From assembly GCA_902784865.1 (NCBI GenBank), contig CACZWL010000008.1, forward strand, positions 37,853 through 101,852: a stretch of 64,000 nt of DNA. Reading direction: 5' to 3'. The first letter of the stretch is position 1; every line of letters begins with the position of its first letter. Source of the stretch: an uncultured Bacteroidota bacterium (GTDB taxonomy: Bacteria > Bacteroidota > Bacteroidia > Bacteroidales > P3). Shown here piece after piece: positions 1 to 7,716 of the stretch. The notes below the pieces were generated by a model. The model was not told where the DNA came from and did no database searches. It saw only the letters and a program-made list of their open reading frames with translations. The translations under genes were made by a program, and so were the position numbers.

Positions 1-153
1 CTCCCAAGAAAAGAAACAATCGTCCCTACCTCCCTTTAACTCCCTATAACTCCCCTAACTACAAATAAAACATAACGCCCTAATTCCCAATTGCCTAAGC
101 TACATACGGGAAAAATATGCCGACAGTTCGGAAATTTACCCATCTTTTTGTTG

Positions 154-162
154 TACTTTTGC
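154..162 (+). promoter_or_regulatory. Bacteroidota -7 promoter box
   Basis: TACTTTTGC fits the TAnnTTTG box of the Bacteroidota primary sigma factor and lies 41 bases before the ATG at 204. No clear -33 TTTG is seen at the right spacing. Confidence 0.5.
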
Positions 163-203
163 AGCAGAAAAAACAAACAACCAATAAAGAAAGGAGTATC
201 AAA

Positions 204-1268
204 ATGAAAACTTCAAGAATTCTGACCCTCATGATGGTTGCCCTGGCGCTCAGCGCAACCCCCGCCTTGGCACAGCGCCCCGGTGGCGGCGGTGGCAACC
301 GTGGCGGCGGCGGACACAGCTCCTCCAGCCGCTCCTCGAGCGTCGGCAGCAGCAGCCGCGGCTCCTCTTATAGCGTGCCTTCGCGCAGCTACAGCTCCCC
401 GTCCTCCTCCTCGCGCAGCTCCTCGTCCTCTTCGCGTAGCTACAGCACCCCCTCACCCTCGCGCAGTTCTTCCCCCTCGCGCAGCTACAGCAGCCCCAGC
501 TCCTCGCGCAGCGCCGCAGCACCCTCGCGTGGCAGCGTCTCCTCCAGCCCCCGCAGCTCGGCAGCCCCTGCCCGCAGCTTCAGCGGCTCCTCGCGCAGCG
601 CGGCCAGTAGCTCCCGCCCCGCCGCCACGGGCTCGCGCAACGGCGCCGTGAACCGCCCAGCCGAGCGTCGCGGCGACATCCACTCCGGCGCACGCCCCGG
701 ATCGGTAGCAGCCTCCTCCACGCGCCCCTCCGGCGCCCCTGTGGCCTCCGGACGCCCCTCCTCGCGCAACGCAGGCTACGCCAGCCCCGCACGCCCCCAC
801 GGCCCCATGCCCCCTAGCCACCGACCCATCCGCCCTGCCCCCTACTTCCACCACCCCTGGCACGGCCACATCGTCCACTGCCGCCCCATCTACTGGGACC
901 CGCTCCCCCTCCGCCCCCTCTACTGGCCCGGCTTCTGGCACTACTGCCACAGCTACTGGTACGACTACCATGTGACCGACGTCGTCGTGGTGCGCCAGTA
1001 CGTGCAGGACACCTACAAGGTCGACATGGTCACCTACGGCATCAGCGGCGACATCATGTACGCCATCGTCCGCGACGGCGGCAGCACCTACCTCCAGGTC
1101 TATGACAAGGACGACCATCTGCTGGCCGAGCAGAAAATCCACAAGAAGTACTGCAACATGGTCATCGATGCCGACAACGGCGGAGCCTGGATCAGCAAGA
1201 AAGGCAACAAGGACGCCCTCCTCTTCCTCTGGGCCGACGGCCAGCTGCTCATCTACGAAGCCGAATAG
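204..1268 (+). CDS. Secreted Ser/Arg-rich low-complexity protein
   Basis: The product is 354 residues. A signal peptide (MKTSRILTLMMVALALSATPALAQ) supports the start at 204 over the upstream in-frame ATG at 117, and AAGGAG lies just before it at 191-196. After a Gly-rich stretch the protein is dominated by Ser, Arg, Pro and Ala repeats to about residue 220, then a His/Pro/Trp/Tyr-rich segment. A compact C-terminal part of roughly 90 residues looks folded and ends in LLIYEAE. No catalytic motif is visible. It probably sits in the periplasm or on the cell surface as an extended, basic protein. Its stop codon shares one base with the GTG start of the next gene, which suggests translational coupling. 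I do not recognise the family; the C-terminal domain is the part to search. Confidence 0.75.
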   Translation: MKTSRILTLMMVALALSATPALAQRPGGGGGNRGGGGHSSSSRSSSVGSSSRGSSYSVPSRSYSSPSSSSRSSSSSSRSYSTPSPSRSSSPSRSYSSPSSSRSAAAPSRGSVSSSPRSSAAPARSFSGSSRSAASSSRPAATGSRNGAVNRPAERRGDIHSGARPGSVAASSTRPSGAPVASGRPSSRNAGYASPARPHGPMPPSHRPIRPAPYFHHPWHGHIVHCRPIYWDPLPLRPLYWPGFWHYCHSYWYDYHVTDVVVVRQYVQDTYKVDMVTYGISGDIMYAIVRDGGSTYLQVYDKDDHLLAEQKIHKKYCNMVIDADNGGAWISKKGNKDALLFLWADGQLLIYEAE

Positions 1269-1648
1269 TGAACAGACAGCGTAGAGAAAACCACGAGGGG
1301 GCGACGACGCGCAGACGTTGTCGCCCCCTGACGGTTCACACCCGCCGCTTCCCCTTCGGCTCCTACCGCGCCATCACCCTCTTCCCCTTCATCTTCTACA
1401 AGGGCGCCCCGCTCACCCCCCGCGAAGTGCGCCACGAGACCATCCACCTCTACCAGCAGCTCTGCCTCCTCGTCGTTCCCTTCTACGTGTTGTACCTCCT
1501 CTTCTGGCTCCTCGGCCTCCTGCGCCACCGCAACCACGACCGAGCCTACCGCGCCATCCCCTTCGAGCGCTCCGCCTACCGCCTCGAAAGCGGCAAGCAC
1601 CTCCCCTGGAGCACCATGGCCTTCGACTGGCTCCGCTGCCTGTTTTAA
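1268..1648 (+). CDS. Small membrane protein with HExxH motif
   Basis: This 126-residue protein starts at a GTG overlapping the previous stop codon by one base. The N-terminus is basic. Around residues 57-61 it has HETIH, a HExxH metallopeptidase-like motif, followed directly by a hydrophobic segment (residues about 65-85), then the acidic FERSAYRLES. HExxH, one membrane helix and a downstream Glu resemble small uncharacterised membrane zinc-peptidase-like proteins of Bacteroidota. A peptidase role is inference from the motif. The true start may lie further in, since the first 25 residues look unstructured. Coupling to the upstream gene suggests a joint role, for example in processing or anchoring that secreted protein. 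Confidence 0.65.
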   Translation: MNRQRRENHEGATTRRRCRPLTVHTRRFPFGSYRAITLFPFIFYKGAPLTPREVRHETIHLYQQLCLLVVPFYVLYLLFWLLGLLRHRNHDRAYRAIPFERSAYRLESGKHLPWSTMAFDWLRCLF

Positions 1649-2106
1649 CCTCGCGCCATCTCTACCAGACGGCGGCCGAGGTCATGGGCGTTCTGAAGGT
1701 CGGTGGCGAAGTGCTCGTCGCAGTAGCGGCGCTTGTCCTCCTCACTGAAGAGGTTGAAGTCGTAGCGGCCGTAGTCGCTGAACTGGTAGGTGTTGCAGGC
1801 GTAGAGGCTCTCGCTGTAGCCCATCACGTCGGCCATCACGTTGGCGTTCTCCTCCAGGATGGCGGGGTAGCCGATCTAGGCATGTAGTCCTCCGGACAGT
1901 TCATGGTGAATATCATTGCCGTGGGTATCATCTTGTCGCGCAGACAGATGTGGCAACCGCTGTGGCCGTTGCTCTCGTCCTCGGCTTTCTCGTACCTTCC
2001 TTACGACTCGGCCATTCAAACCAGCTTGATGGCTCTCGCTGCTCGGAAGGATCCAGTTTTTGCGCGGACTGCCGTTGATAAACATTGCTTTAAGTGTGTT
2101 GCTCAT
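1645..2106 (-). pseudogene. Decayed flavodoxin-family / NADPH-dependent FMN reductase gene
   Basis: The minus strand begins with MSNTLKAMFINGSPRKNW, the FMN-phosphate loop of the flavodoxin-like iron-sulfur flavoprotein family. The frame then shifts: SGCHICLRDKM and IFTMNCPEDYM are read in a second frame, and IGYPAILEENANVMADVMGY plus the C-terminus ending LVEMARG follow after another break near 1878. The middle of the domain is largely missing; about 154 codons remain of a usual 190-220. A -7 box is still present upstream (2136-2144). The gene is dead unless the frameshifts are assembly errors. Confidence 0.75.
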
Positions 2107-2135
2107 ATCTGTGTTTTAGTTAGTCGATAGATTTT

Positions 2136-2144
2136 GCAAAAATA
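2136..2144 (-). promoter_or_regulatory. -7 promoter box of the decayed flavodoxin gene
   Basis: TATTTTTGC read on the minus strand, about 30 bases before the ATG at 2106. Confidence 0.5.
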
Positions 2145-2230
2145 TGAATAATTCCGGACTTCGTCCATACTGATAATATCCGCAGTATGAAACGCCGGGG
2201 GAAAAAAATTGTCATATCGGGAAATAGTTG

Positions 2231-2239
2231 TAATTTTGC
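2231..2239 (+). promoter_or_regulatory. -7 promoter box
   Basis: TAATTTTGC lies 27 bases before the ATG at 2267. It makes the upstream ATG at 2243 unlikely as a start, because that ATG would sit at the transcription start itself. Confidence 0.5.
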
Positions 2240-2266
2240 AAATTGAAATCAGAGACGAAAATAATA

Positions 2267-2548
2267 ATGGAAACGAATGCTACATATCACAGCACGGCAC
2301 CGGAAGATGCCTTGTGGACGCTCTATCGACAGCAGACGCTGAGGGTGCGCCATGCTTTCCTTGCACGTGTCAGGATGGAAGACCGGGAGGTTGGTGCTGC
2401 AGCTGAGATGCCGGGAATGTACAACCGCGAGGAGATGATGGAGCTATCAAAACAGCGCATGCATGACATCCTCGACGAGCGAGAACAGACACTATCGCAC
2501 GAGGATGCGATGCAGCTTGTCGACAATGCAATAGCCAAGGCTGTATGA
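2267..2548 (+). CDS. Small hypothetical acidic helical protein
   Basis: A 93-residue protein beginning METNATYHS; the start was chosen from its position after the -7 box at 2231. It is rich in Glu, Arg and Met and predicted mostly helical (MYNREEMMELSKQRMHDIL, then HEDAMQLVDNAIAKAV). No domain is recognised. Size and composition would suit an antitoxin or small regulator, but no toxin partner is adjacent. It stands alone at the left edge of the accessory island. Confidence 0.55.
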   Translation: METNATYHSTAPEDALWTLYRQQTLRVRHAFLARVRMEDREVGAAAEMPGMYNREEMMELSKQRMHDILDEREQTLSHEDAMQLVDNAIAKAV

Positions 2549-2666
2549 ATGTAAGATGGTCGGAACACGCTGCTGTGGAACGAAACCAATGGTTTGTTGT
2601 ATTATAATTGCATAGTAAAACTAAAAACGATAGTATTGTAATATCAATTTAGAAACCTGTTTGGCG

Positions 2667-2704
2667 GTGTGTCATGATGTGACGCACCGCTTTGCTATTT
2701 TTGC
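2667..2704 (+). promoter_or_regulatory. Palindrome-plus--7 promoter module, copy 1
   Basis: The imperfect palindrome GTGTGTCA-TGATG-TGACGCAC (2667-2687; 7 of 8 arm positions pair) is followed after exactly 8 bases by TATTTTTGC (2696-2704). The same geometry recurs at 6090 and 7717. The palindrome covers the region from about -33 to -16, so a bound regulator would touch or block polymerase. Confidence 0.7.
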
Positions 2705-2726
2705 AGCCGGAAAAAGACGCTAAGAT

Positions 2727-3398
2727 ATGCAAAAAGAGAAAGACAACATCGACCAGCTGCGCAAGCGGCTGCAGGACTGCGAGGATTATATCCTGCGTAT
2801 TGCAAAGCCATTTGACGGCTATTGGGACAAGGCGACGGAGGAGGTGATTGGCGACCACCTCGGCACCCGGCAATGGATACTCGACAAGATGTTCGAGAAA
2901 CACGCCACCGAGGCCGAGGTGCGGCGCTTCGAGGTGGTCAACGAGAGGTTGCTGGCGCTGACAAAGCAACTGAACGAACGTCACCGCACGCTGCAGGAGC
3001 AGATGGCCGCCATCCACACCCTCGGCGGCGAACCTTTTGAGTTGGAGACCACTCTCCTCTATAGTCACAACGACGAAGATCCGCAACTCTTCATGATGAA
3101 GGAGGATGCCTTCTACGGCTCGCGGTGGAACGAGATGCTGTGGGTCATCGGCGAGAACTCGCGGCTGGACGACATCTGCTGGTGCTGTGGTGATCATATC
3201 TGTAACCTCGACGACGGCCAGACCTGGGCCGAAGGCCCCCTCCGCATCCCCCAGCTCGACCACCTCTGCGTCTGCCATGCCGTCCACGCCCTCTGCACCC
3301 ACATGAACTACTCCATCCCCGACCTCCTCCGCATGACTACCTACGCCTTCAACTACCAGATAAACACGAATGTCGACCCTGTGCCGCTTGAAGGATAA
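2727..3398 (+). CDS. 'HATE'-family hypothetical protein, paralogue 1
   Basis: A 223-residue protein with no recognised domain. It is a paralogue of the products at 6156 and 6850. All three share an N-terminal coiled-coil-like segment, the motif MFEKHATEAEVRRFEVVNER (residues 55-74 here), a second block with FYGSRWNEM near residue 130, and a C-terminal block, YSIPDLLRM. A Cys-rich patch (CWCCGDHIC, near residue 150) is unique to this copy. No transmembrane segment or signal peptide is visible, so it is probably cytoplasmic. It is GC-rich, unlike its two paralogues, and its promoter carries the shared palindrome. The function is unknown. Confidence 0.7.
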   Translation: MQKEKDNIDQLRKRLQDCEDYILRIAKPFDGYWDKATEEVIGDHLGTRQWILDKMFEKHATEAEVRRFEVVNERLLALTKQLNERHRTLQEQMAAIHTLGGEPFELETTLLYSHNDEDPQLFMMKEDAFYGSRWNEMLWVIGENSRLDDICWCCGDHICNLDDGQTWAEGPLRIPQLDHLCVCHAVHALCTHMNYSIPDLLRMTTYAFNYQINTNVDPVPLEG

Positions 3399-3424
3399 AA
3401 TGCGTTGAATTTAGAAAATATTTG

Positions 3425-3433
3425 TATCTTTGC
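3425..3433 (+). promoter_or_regulatory. -7 promoter box
   Basis: TATCTTTGC lies 22 bases before the ATG at 3455. Confidence 0.55.
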
Positions 3434-3454
3434 ACCATAAATATATGCTCATAA

Positions 3455-3784
3455 ATGAAAAACACAAAAGAACAATTATTGCAGATTCAGGAGAAACTGA
3501 ATGATTTGATTGACAGCGATGCCACGCAAGAAGAGGCAATATGGGCGGTAAATAGAATTCTATACGACATAGATGTCAATATTCAACCTGATATAGATTG
3601 GATAGAGCAAGATATTGAATGTACTATTCAACCAACTAAAAGTCAAAAAGAATTGTTGGAAACATACAAAAAGACAATGCGTATGATTCAACACGTAAAA
3701 GACCATTTTGATTTTCCGGACCCGGAAGCTGAGAGAAGATCAATGTTTACTGATGGGTTAAATGAAGAGGATTTTGAATTTTAG
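3455..3784 (+). CDS. Hypothetical AT-rich helical protein
   Basis: A 109-residue acidic protein with charged amphipathic helices (KEQLLQIQEKLNDLIDSDAT) and an acidic tail ending LNEEDFEF. No signal peptide or known motif is seen. Base composition is clearly AT-richer than the preceding gene, so the GC content changes sharply at about 3,400. It has its own promoter box. No function is proposed. Confidence 0.55.
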   Translation: MKNTKEQLLQIQEKLNDLIDSDATQEEAIWAVNRILYDIDVNIQPDIDWIEQDIECTIQPTKSQKELLETYKKTMRMIQHVKDHFDFPDPEAERRSMFTDGLNEEDFEF

Positions 3785-3843
3785 CATCTATGCAAAAGAT
3801 TCTTTTACTCCTAAATTAAAAAAACAATTAAAACATTTGTTAT

Positions 3844-4488
3844 ATGAAACATGTATTTTTTAATCCTTGGGTCGGTTTATGCTACGATTCCGGTATAAAT
3901 GGGAAAAAAATAATGATAATGGGACATGTTCATGTCTGTAGTGACTGCATTGAGTGTGGTATCATTAAAGAAAGAGATGAGGTATGTGCCTCCTTAACAA
4001 ATAAAGCTGTTGAGGATTATTTTAAATGGAGGAAAACAGGAGAAATCCCGACTCCAAAATATAAAGGATGGCTTAATACTTATTTTAATTTTGCCAAAGC
4101 ATTCTTTGGTTACGAGCCTGATTTTAAACAAGAGAAATGTGAACTTTGGGACAATGTGTTGTTTTACAATTACGTACAACGCGCCGTAGCTGATTGGGAT
4201 CAAAAACCAAGTTCGGATGACTATATAAATTCCCAAGTTCCTTTTATGGAGGTTATTAATAAGTATGAACCAGACATCATCATTGTTTGGGGGGATGGTG
4301 CATTTAATGGAGCGCCCGGTGGCGGAAAATTTGGGGAACCAATTATATTTGAAGATATCAAGGCTAAACGATATATATATACATTAAATTCCGGGAAACA
4401 ATGCTCTATGATTAAAATACACCATCCAAGTATGTATTTTTCATCATCCAACTGGCATGAAATCATAAAGTCAATAATAGAGGAGTAG
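3844..4488 (+). CDS. UDG-superfamily-like protein
   Basis: A 214-residue protein resembling uncharacterised members of the uracil-DNA glycosylase superfamily. It opens with FFNPWVGLCYDSG, followed by the beta strand GKKIMIMGHVHVCSDCIECG, where family members usually have a G-E-S-H-Y-C type motif. Near the C-terminus is HPSMYFSSSNWHEIIKSII, which resembles UDG motif 3 (HPS...W). A strand, PDIIIVWGDGAF, lies between them. Glutamate is absent from the first motif (GHVHVC), so the usual catalytic or sensing role may differ. It may be a nucleic-acid or nucleotide sensor in an accessory or defence setting, but that is inference. It is AT-rich and stands between two other small genes of unknown function. 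Confidence 0.5.
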   Translation: MKHVFFNPWVGLCYDSGINGKKIMIMGHVHVCSDCIECGIIKERDEVCASLTNKAVEDYFKWRKTGEIPTPKYKGWLNTYFNFAKAFFGYEPDFKQEKCELWDNVLFYNYVQRAVADWDQKPSSDDYINSQVPFMEVINKYEPDIIIVWGDGAFNGAPGGGKFGEPIIFEDIKAKRYIYTLNSGKQCSMIKIHHPSMYFSSSNWHEIIKSIIEE

Positions 4489-4737
4489 TTATAGGCACAG
4501 GAATAGGATTTGTAACGTATTAACAAATTACTGTTTGAGGTGTTTAAACCGAATGAACAGATTAGGGAAACGATAAGAATATGCGGCCTAGAGATATCAT
4601 TATCTCGGCGGAAAACTAAATGATATATAGACACTGAGAGTCCGTTACAGCGTTATTAACCAAACTAACAATACTAATAAAATCAATAATTTATAAATAT
4701 CTTTTTATTATTATTTTGCTTGTTGAAAGCCGAAAAG

Positions 4738-4760
4738 ATGATAGAGTACATCGCGGACAA
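4738..4760 (+). repeat. 23-bp direct repeat, copy 1
   Basis: Matches 5276-5298 at 22 of 23 positions (C versus T at position 12). The two copies are 538 bases apart and each forms the start of a gene. Confidence 0.85.
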
Positions 4761-5262
4761 TTGGTACTACCGTCTGTTTAATAGAATGATTATGGAGAGC
4801 GAAAACAAGAAACATCAATCGTGGAAATCCAAAGGGCGTATCTGGTATATTTCTAAAGAAGAACCATTGCGTCACATGTATCATGAAAAAAAGGGTGGAC
4901 AGAACTTTTGGAATAACTCACCTTTTGTTCATGGCTCTAATGGAACATACGTTGAAAATGTCAATCCGACATGGACTCTTACCTTTAAAGTTAATTGTCC
5001 CGCTTGTGAGGTTTCCGAACCAATACACTTTAGTGTTGACATCCACGGTTTCATTACCCAAACACTGATGCCCAAACTTGGTTGGGAGAGAATGACTCAA
5101 CCCAGACTTGATAGATTTAATGAAATCTTATCCGGGTTGGCTGTGGAACTTGTGACAACAGATACTGATAAGGCTGCGCTGTATCGGAATTTCTTGCCTG
5201 CTGGTTTCACAAACTGGGACGAATACTTGGAGCAAACGCTTCTTCCAAAATTGATTGAATAA
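4738..5262 (+). CDS. Hypothetical protein whose start duplicates the next gene's start
   Basis: A 174-residue protein from the ATG at 4738; an in-frame TTG at 4720 could also start it. Its first 23 bases (4738-4760) match the first 23 bases of the PLD-like gene (5276-5298) with one mismatch, so both begin MIEYIAD, although the rest is unrelated. Another in-frame start at MIMESENKK (about residue 17) may be the original one. The body contains CPACEVSEPIHFSVDIHG (a CxxC pair) and an acidic C-terminus. No domain is recognised. Its position suggests that a foreign reading frame was captured in front of the PLD gene. Confidence 0.5.
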   Translation: MIEYIADNWYYRLFNRMIMESENKKHQSWKSKGRIWYISKEEPLRHMYHEKKGGQNFWNNSPFVHGSNGTYVENVNPTWTLTFKVNCPACEVSEPIHFSVDIHGFITQTLMPKLGWERMTQPRLDRFNEILSGLAVELVTTDTDKAALYRNFLPAGFTNWDEYLEQTLLPKLIE

Positions 5263-5275
5263 TCTTTGGTAAGTA

Positions 5276-5298
5276 ATGATAGAGTATATCGCGGACAA
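5276..5298 (+). repeat. 23-bp direct repeat, copy 2
   Basis: Second copy of the repeat at 4738-4760. It encodes MIEYIADK at the start of the PLD-like protein. Confidence 0.85.
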
Positions 5299-5791
5299 AG
5301 AACATTACACAAAAGTGCTGGCGCTTTGCGAGAAGGTCAAGCACGATTTGTGGATTGGTACTGCCGACCTGAAGGATTTATATGTGGAGGGAGGTCGGGA
5401 TGTGGTGCCGTTTCTGTCGGTGCTCGACAAGTTGCTGAAACGTGGTGTCGATGTGCGTCTGCTTCATGCCAAGGAGCCCGGAGAAAACTTCCGTGAGGAC
5501 TTCGACAAGTATCCGGGCTTGTGGAGCAGGTTAGAGAGGAGGCTTTGCCCAAGAGTGCATTTCAAGATAATGATTTTCGACTGCGCGGTGGCATATGTTG
5601 GTTCAGCAAATCTCACGGGCGCAGGCATAGGCATGAAAGGCGACAACAACCGCAACTTCGAGGCCGGCATCCTCACCGACGACCCCCAACTGGTCGATGC
5701 CGCCGCCGACCATCTCGACAGCATTTGGCAAGGGATACGATGTACAAAGTGCAAGAGAAAAGCCTTCTGTGGAGACAGAATATCCAAATAA
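5276..5791 (+). CDS. PLD-like phosphodiesterase with one HKD motif
   Basis: A 171-residue phospholipase D-like protein. The HKD motif is complete: H95, K97 and D102 in HFKIMIFDCAVAYVGSANLT, with G109, S110 and N112. One HKD motif per chain means the active enzyme should be a dimer, as in small PLD nucleases such as Nuc. After the catalytic part comes a Cys cluster (CTKCKRKAFC) that could bind metal. No signal peptide is seen. The likely substrate class is nucleic acid or phospholipid, which sequence alone cannot settle. Part of the gene (about 5,380-5,720) is GC-rich while both flanks are AT-rich. Confidence 0.8.
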   Translation: MIEYIADKEHYTKVLALCEKVKHDLWIGTADLKDLYVEGGRDVVPFLSVLDKLLKRGVDVRLLHAKEPGENFREDFDKYPGLWSRLERRLCPRVHFKIMIFDCAVAYVGSANLTGAGIGMKGDNNRNFEAGILTDDPQLVDAAADHLDSIWQGIRCTKCKRKAFCGDRISK

Positions 5792-5809
5792 AAACCACTA
5801 ATAAGATAA

Positions 5810-6055
5810 ATGGAAGAAGAATCAAAAGTCGATTCTGAGAACATGACAGATTTACAAGCAAATCATAAATCGCAACTGAAACAAGGCCACAAGGTACGTA
5901 TTATTAATGGGGAATTTGTCAATAAGGAAGGCGTACTTATCAGCGACTGCGAGGATGGTACTTATTGTGTCAACATATCAGGGTTTGAATTTCCCCTAGT
6001 GGTCACCATTGAGAAGAGTGCCTTAATCCCATTCGAAGAAGACACTAAGCATTAG
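5810..6055 (+). CDS. Small KOW-like domain protein
   Basis: An 81-residue protein starting 18 bases after the PLD-like gene, probably co-transcribed with it. Residues about 25-72 (GHKVRIINGEFVNKEGVLI, then FPLVVTIEKSALIPF) resemble a KOW motif, the RNA- or protein-binding beta-barrel element of NusG and some ribosomal proteins. The N-terminus is acidic and unstructured. Pairing with a nuclease-like protein suggests nucleic-acid binding, which is inference. Confidence 0.55.
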   Translation: MEEESKVDSENMTDLQANHKSQLKQGHKVRIINGEFVNKEGVLISDCEDGTYCVNISGFEFPLVVTIEKSALIPFEEDTKH

Positions 6056-6089
6056 GGAAGAACAATCGTATAAAAAAATATTTTTGGTG

Positions 6090-6127
6090 GTGCGTCACGA
6101 AATGGCACACCATTATTGTATTTTTGC
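6090..6127 (+). promoter_or_regulatory. Palindrome-plus--7 promoter module, copy 2
   Basis: GTGCGTCA-CGAAA-TGGCACAC (6090-6110; 6 of 8 arm positions pair), then 8 bases, then TATTTTTGC (6119-6127). Spacing is identical to copies 1 and 3. The bases after the box (ATCTCGAAA) are shared with copy 3. Confidence 0.75.
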
Positions 6128-6155
6128 ATCTCGAAACAAGTTAATAACAAAGGTT

Positions 6156-6839
6156 ATGGAAGTATACAAAAATGAAGATTTCGAGGTGTTGCGAAAGTAT
6201 TTGAGAAGGTATGAGTGGGATGTTATCTTTTACTCAAAGCCTTTTGATGACTCGCATTGTCCAGATGCTTGGGGCGGATCAAAAATAGAAAATAGGCTCA
6301 ATATCAGAGCTGATATCTTGAACAAAATGTTTGCCATGCATGCCACCGAGGCAGAACTGGAAAGGTTCGAAGAAGTTAATAATAGATTGATGCAGTTGAC
6401 CGAACAGCTTTGTAAATGCCACCGCGATTTACAAGACAATGTGAATCTGATACATAGGGCAGATGGCAGCTCTTTTAAAATACGAACAGACATTTGTCCT
6501 TATTCGGGAATCAACGAGGCAACAGAATTCGAGGAATTGGCAGAAGACACATTTTATGACTCAAAATGGAAAGAAATGATATGGTGCATTAAGGGGTTAA
6601 AGTATGGGAGTGGTCTTTTCTGTGAGGGGAATAATATTCCAAAAATAACTGAAAATGTTGTTGACAGGGAAGCTCCTTTTGATATTCCCATTTTGAAAAA
6701 TATCAATGTATGCTCACTGTTTTATGCATTGTGCACCGAACGGAAATACAGTATTCCTGACGTACTTCGCATCAAAAACTATAAAATAAAGCAAGAGATT
6801 TGTGGTTGGGGCGGTGATGAAATACAGATAACCATTTAA
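6156..6839 (+). CDS. 'HATE'-family hypothetical protein, paralogue 2
   Basis: A 227-residue protein. The start at 6156 (MEVYKNED) is preferred to the in-frame start at 6084, which lies upstream of the promoter. It shares MFAMHATEAELERFEEVNNR (residues 59-78), FYDSKWKEM and YSIPDVLRI with the paralogues at 2727 and 6850. The codons are AT-rich, while the GC-rich first paralogue encodes the same motifs, so the family has diverged widely in base composition. The next paralogue begins 10 bases after its stop, which suggests a two-gene operon. Function unknown. Confidence 0.7.
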   Translation: MEVYKNEDFEVLRKYLRRYEWDVIFYSKPFDDSHCPDAWGGSKIENRLNIRADILNKMFAMHATEAELERFEEVNNRLMQLTEQLCKCHRDLQDNVNLIHRADGSSFKIRTDICPYSGINEATEFEELAEDTFYDSKWKEMIWCIKGLKYGSGLFCEGNNIPKITENVVDREAPFDIPILKNINVCSLFYALCTERKYSIPDVLRIKNYKIKQEICGWGGDEIQITI

Positions 6840-6849
6840 AGAAATTGTC

Positions 6850-7470
6850 ATGAAAAAAGATGCAAAAAAAGAGTTTAATGAGTTAAGAAAACAACTGAAA
6901 AAGGTTGAACAGAATATCCTACTTGACAACAAGGAATATGAAGATTTGGTTTTCAGATTACAGGAGCGTCTTCTATTATTGAACCAGATGTTTTCTATAC
7001 ATGCCACAGAAAACGAGATTCGACGATTGACAGAAGTCAATGATAAACTCCACCAATTGGAAAAAGATTATCTTGACTGGGATAAACATATTCACGCAAG
7101 TTTCAAAAAAATAAAAGATATAGAAGGAGAACAATTCCTTATTGAAACAGAACTCATGCCAAATTTGAAACCACCACTCAATTGCAAATTACATATCATG
7201 GAAGAAGATTTCGACTATGGTTCTCGATGGCAAGAGATGATAGGTGTTATTGGAAGAGAATGTACTGGGAAAAATCTCCCTATTATTTCTGCACAAAATA
7301 AAATCAGTATGAATATCGGTGCATTGAAATATGTAAAACAGATGGATGATTTGTGTGTCGCCGAATTGTTTTGGCAACTGACGGACAAATTTTATCTTAG
7401 TGTTCCCGATATATTAAAAATACAGTATTATCATTACCGCTATAGTCGATATTGGAAATCTGCAGAGTGA
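6850..7470 (+). CDS. 'HATE'-family hypothetical protein, paralogue 3
   Basis: A 206-residue protein directly downstream of paralogue 2. The motif is MFSIHATENEIRRLTEVNDK (residues 47-66). The second block is FDYGSRWQEMIGVIG and the C-terminal block is SVPDILKIQYY. The N-terminal 45 residues are strongly charged and coiled-coil-like. It lacks a promoter module of its own and presumably uses the one at 6090. Two adjacent, diverged paralogues could form a heteromer, which is inference. Confidence 0.7.
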   Translation: MKKDAKKEFNELRKQLKKVEQNILLDNKEYEDLVFRLQERLLLLNQMFSIHATENEIRRLTEVNDKLHQLEKDYLDWDKHIHASFKKIKDIEGEQFLIETELMPNLKPPLNCKLHIMEEDFDYGSRWQEMIGVIGRECTGKNLPIISAQNKISMNIGALKYVKQMDDLCVAELFWQLTDKFYLSVPDILKIQYYHYRYSRYWKSAE

Positions 7471-7481
7471 GCTTTTGTGAT

Positions 7482-7682
7482 ATGAAACTATTTGTAGATT
7501 ATGAGTTGTCGGAAACGGGGCACAATATGGTTGTAATAACGTCATAATATCTTGACTGCCTTGTGGATGCTGCCACAGTTTTCGAGAAGATCAATTATAG
7601 TACACATGCTTTTGATGAAAAGGAATGTCCATGCGCAACAGAACCAATAGATTTATTATGCGGTGATAGTCAATATAATTGA
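7482..7682 (+). pseudogene. Broken copy of the 7786-type small protein gene
   Basis: From the ATG at 7482 the frame reads MKLFVDYELSETGHNMVVITS, hits TAA at 7545-7547, then continues YLDCLVDAATVFEKINYST to a TGA at 7680. It aligns with the start of the intact gene at 7786 (MKLYIDYEAYGENGEP, EITSEYIDALIEKASGIEKI), with the stop falling where the relative has Glu. Homology fades after about 50 codons, so the copy is both interrupted and truncated. Confidence 0.75.
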
Positions 7683-7716
7683 AGCAACCACACACCCCAG
7701 TAAATATAGATTATAT

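Noticed and set aside
4221-4634. Minus-strand frame over the end of the UDG-like gene
   Set aside because: No promoter box, start context or recognisable protein; the plus-strand gene has a motif-supported product.
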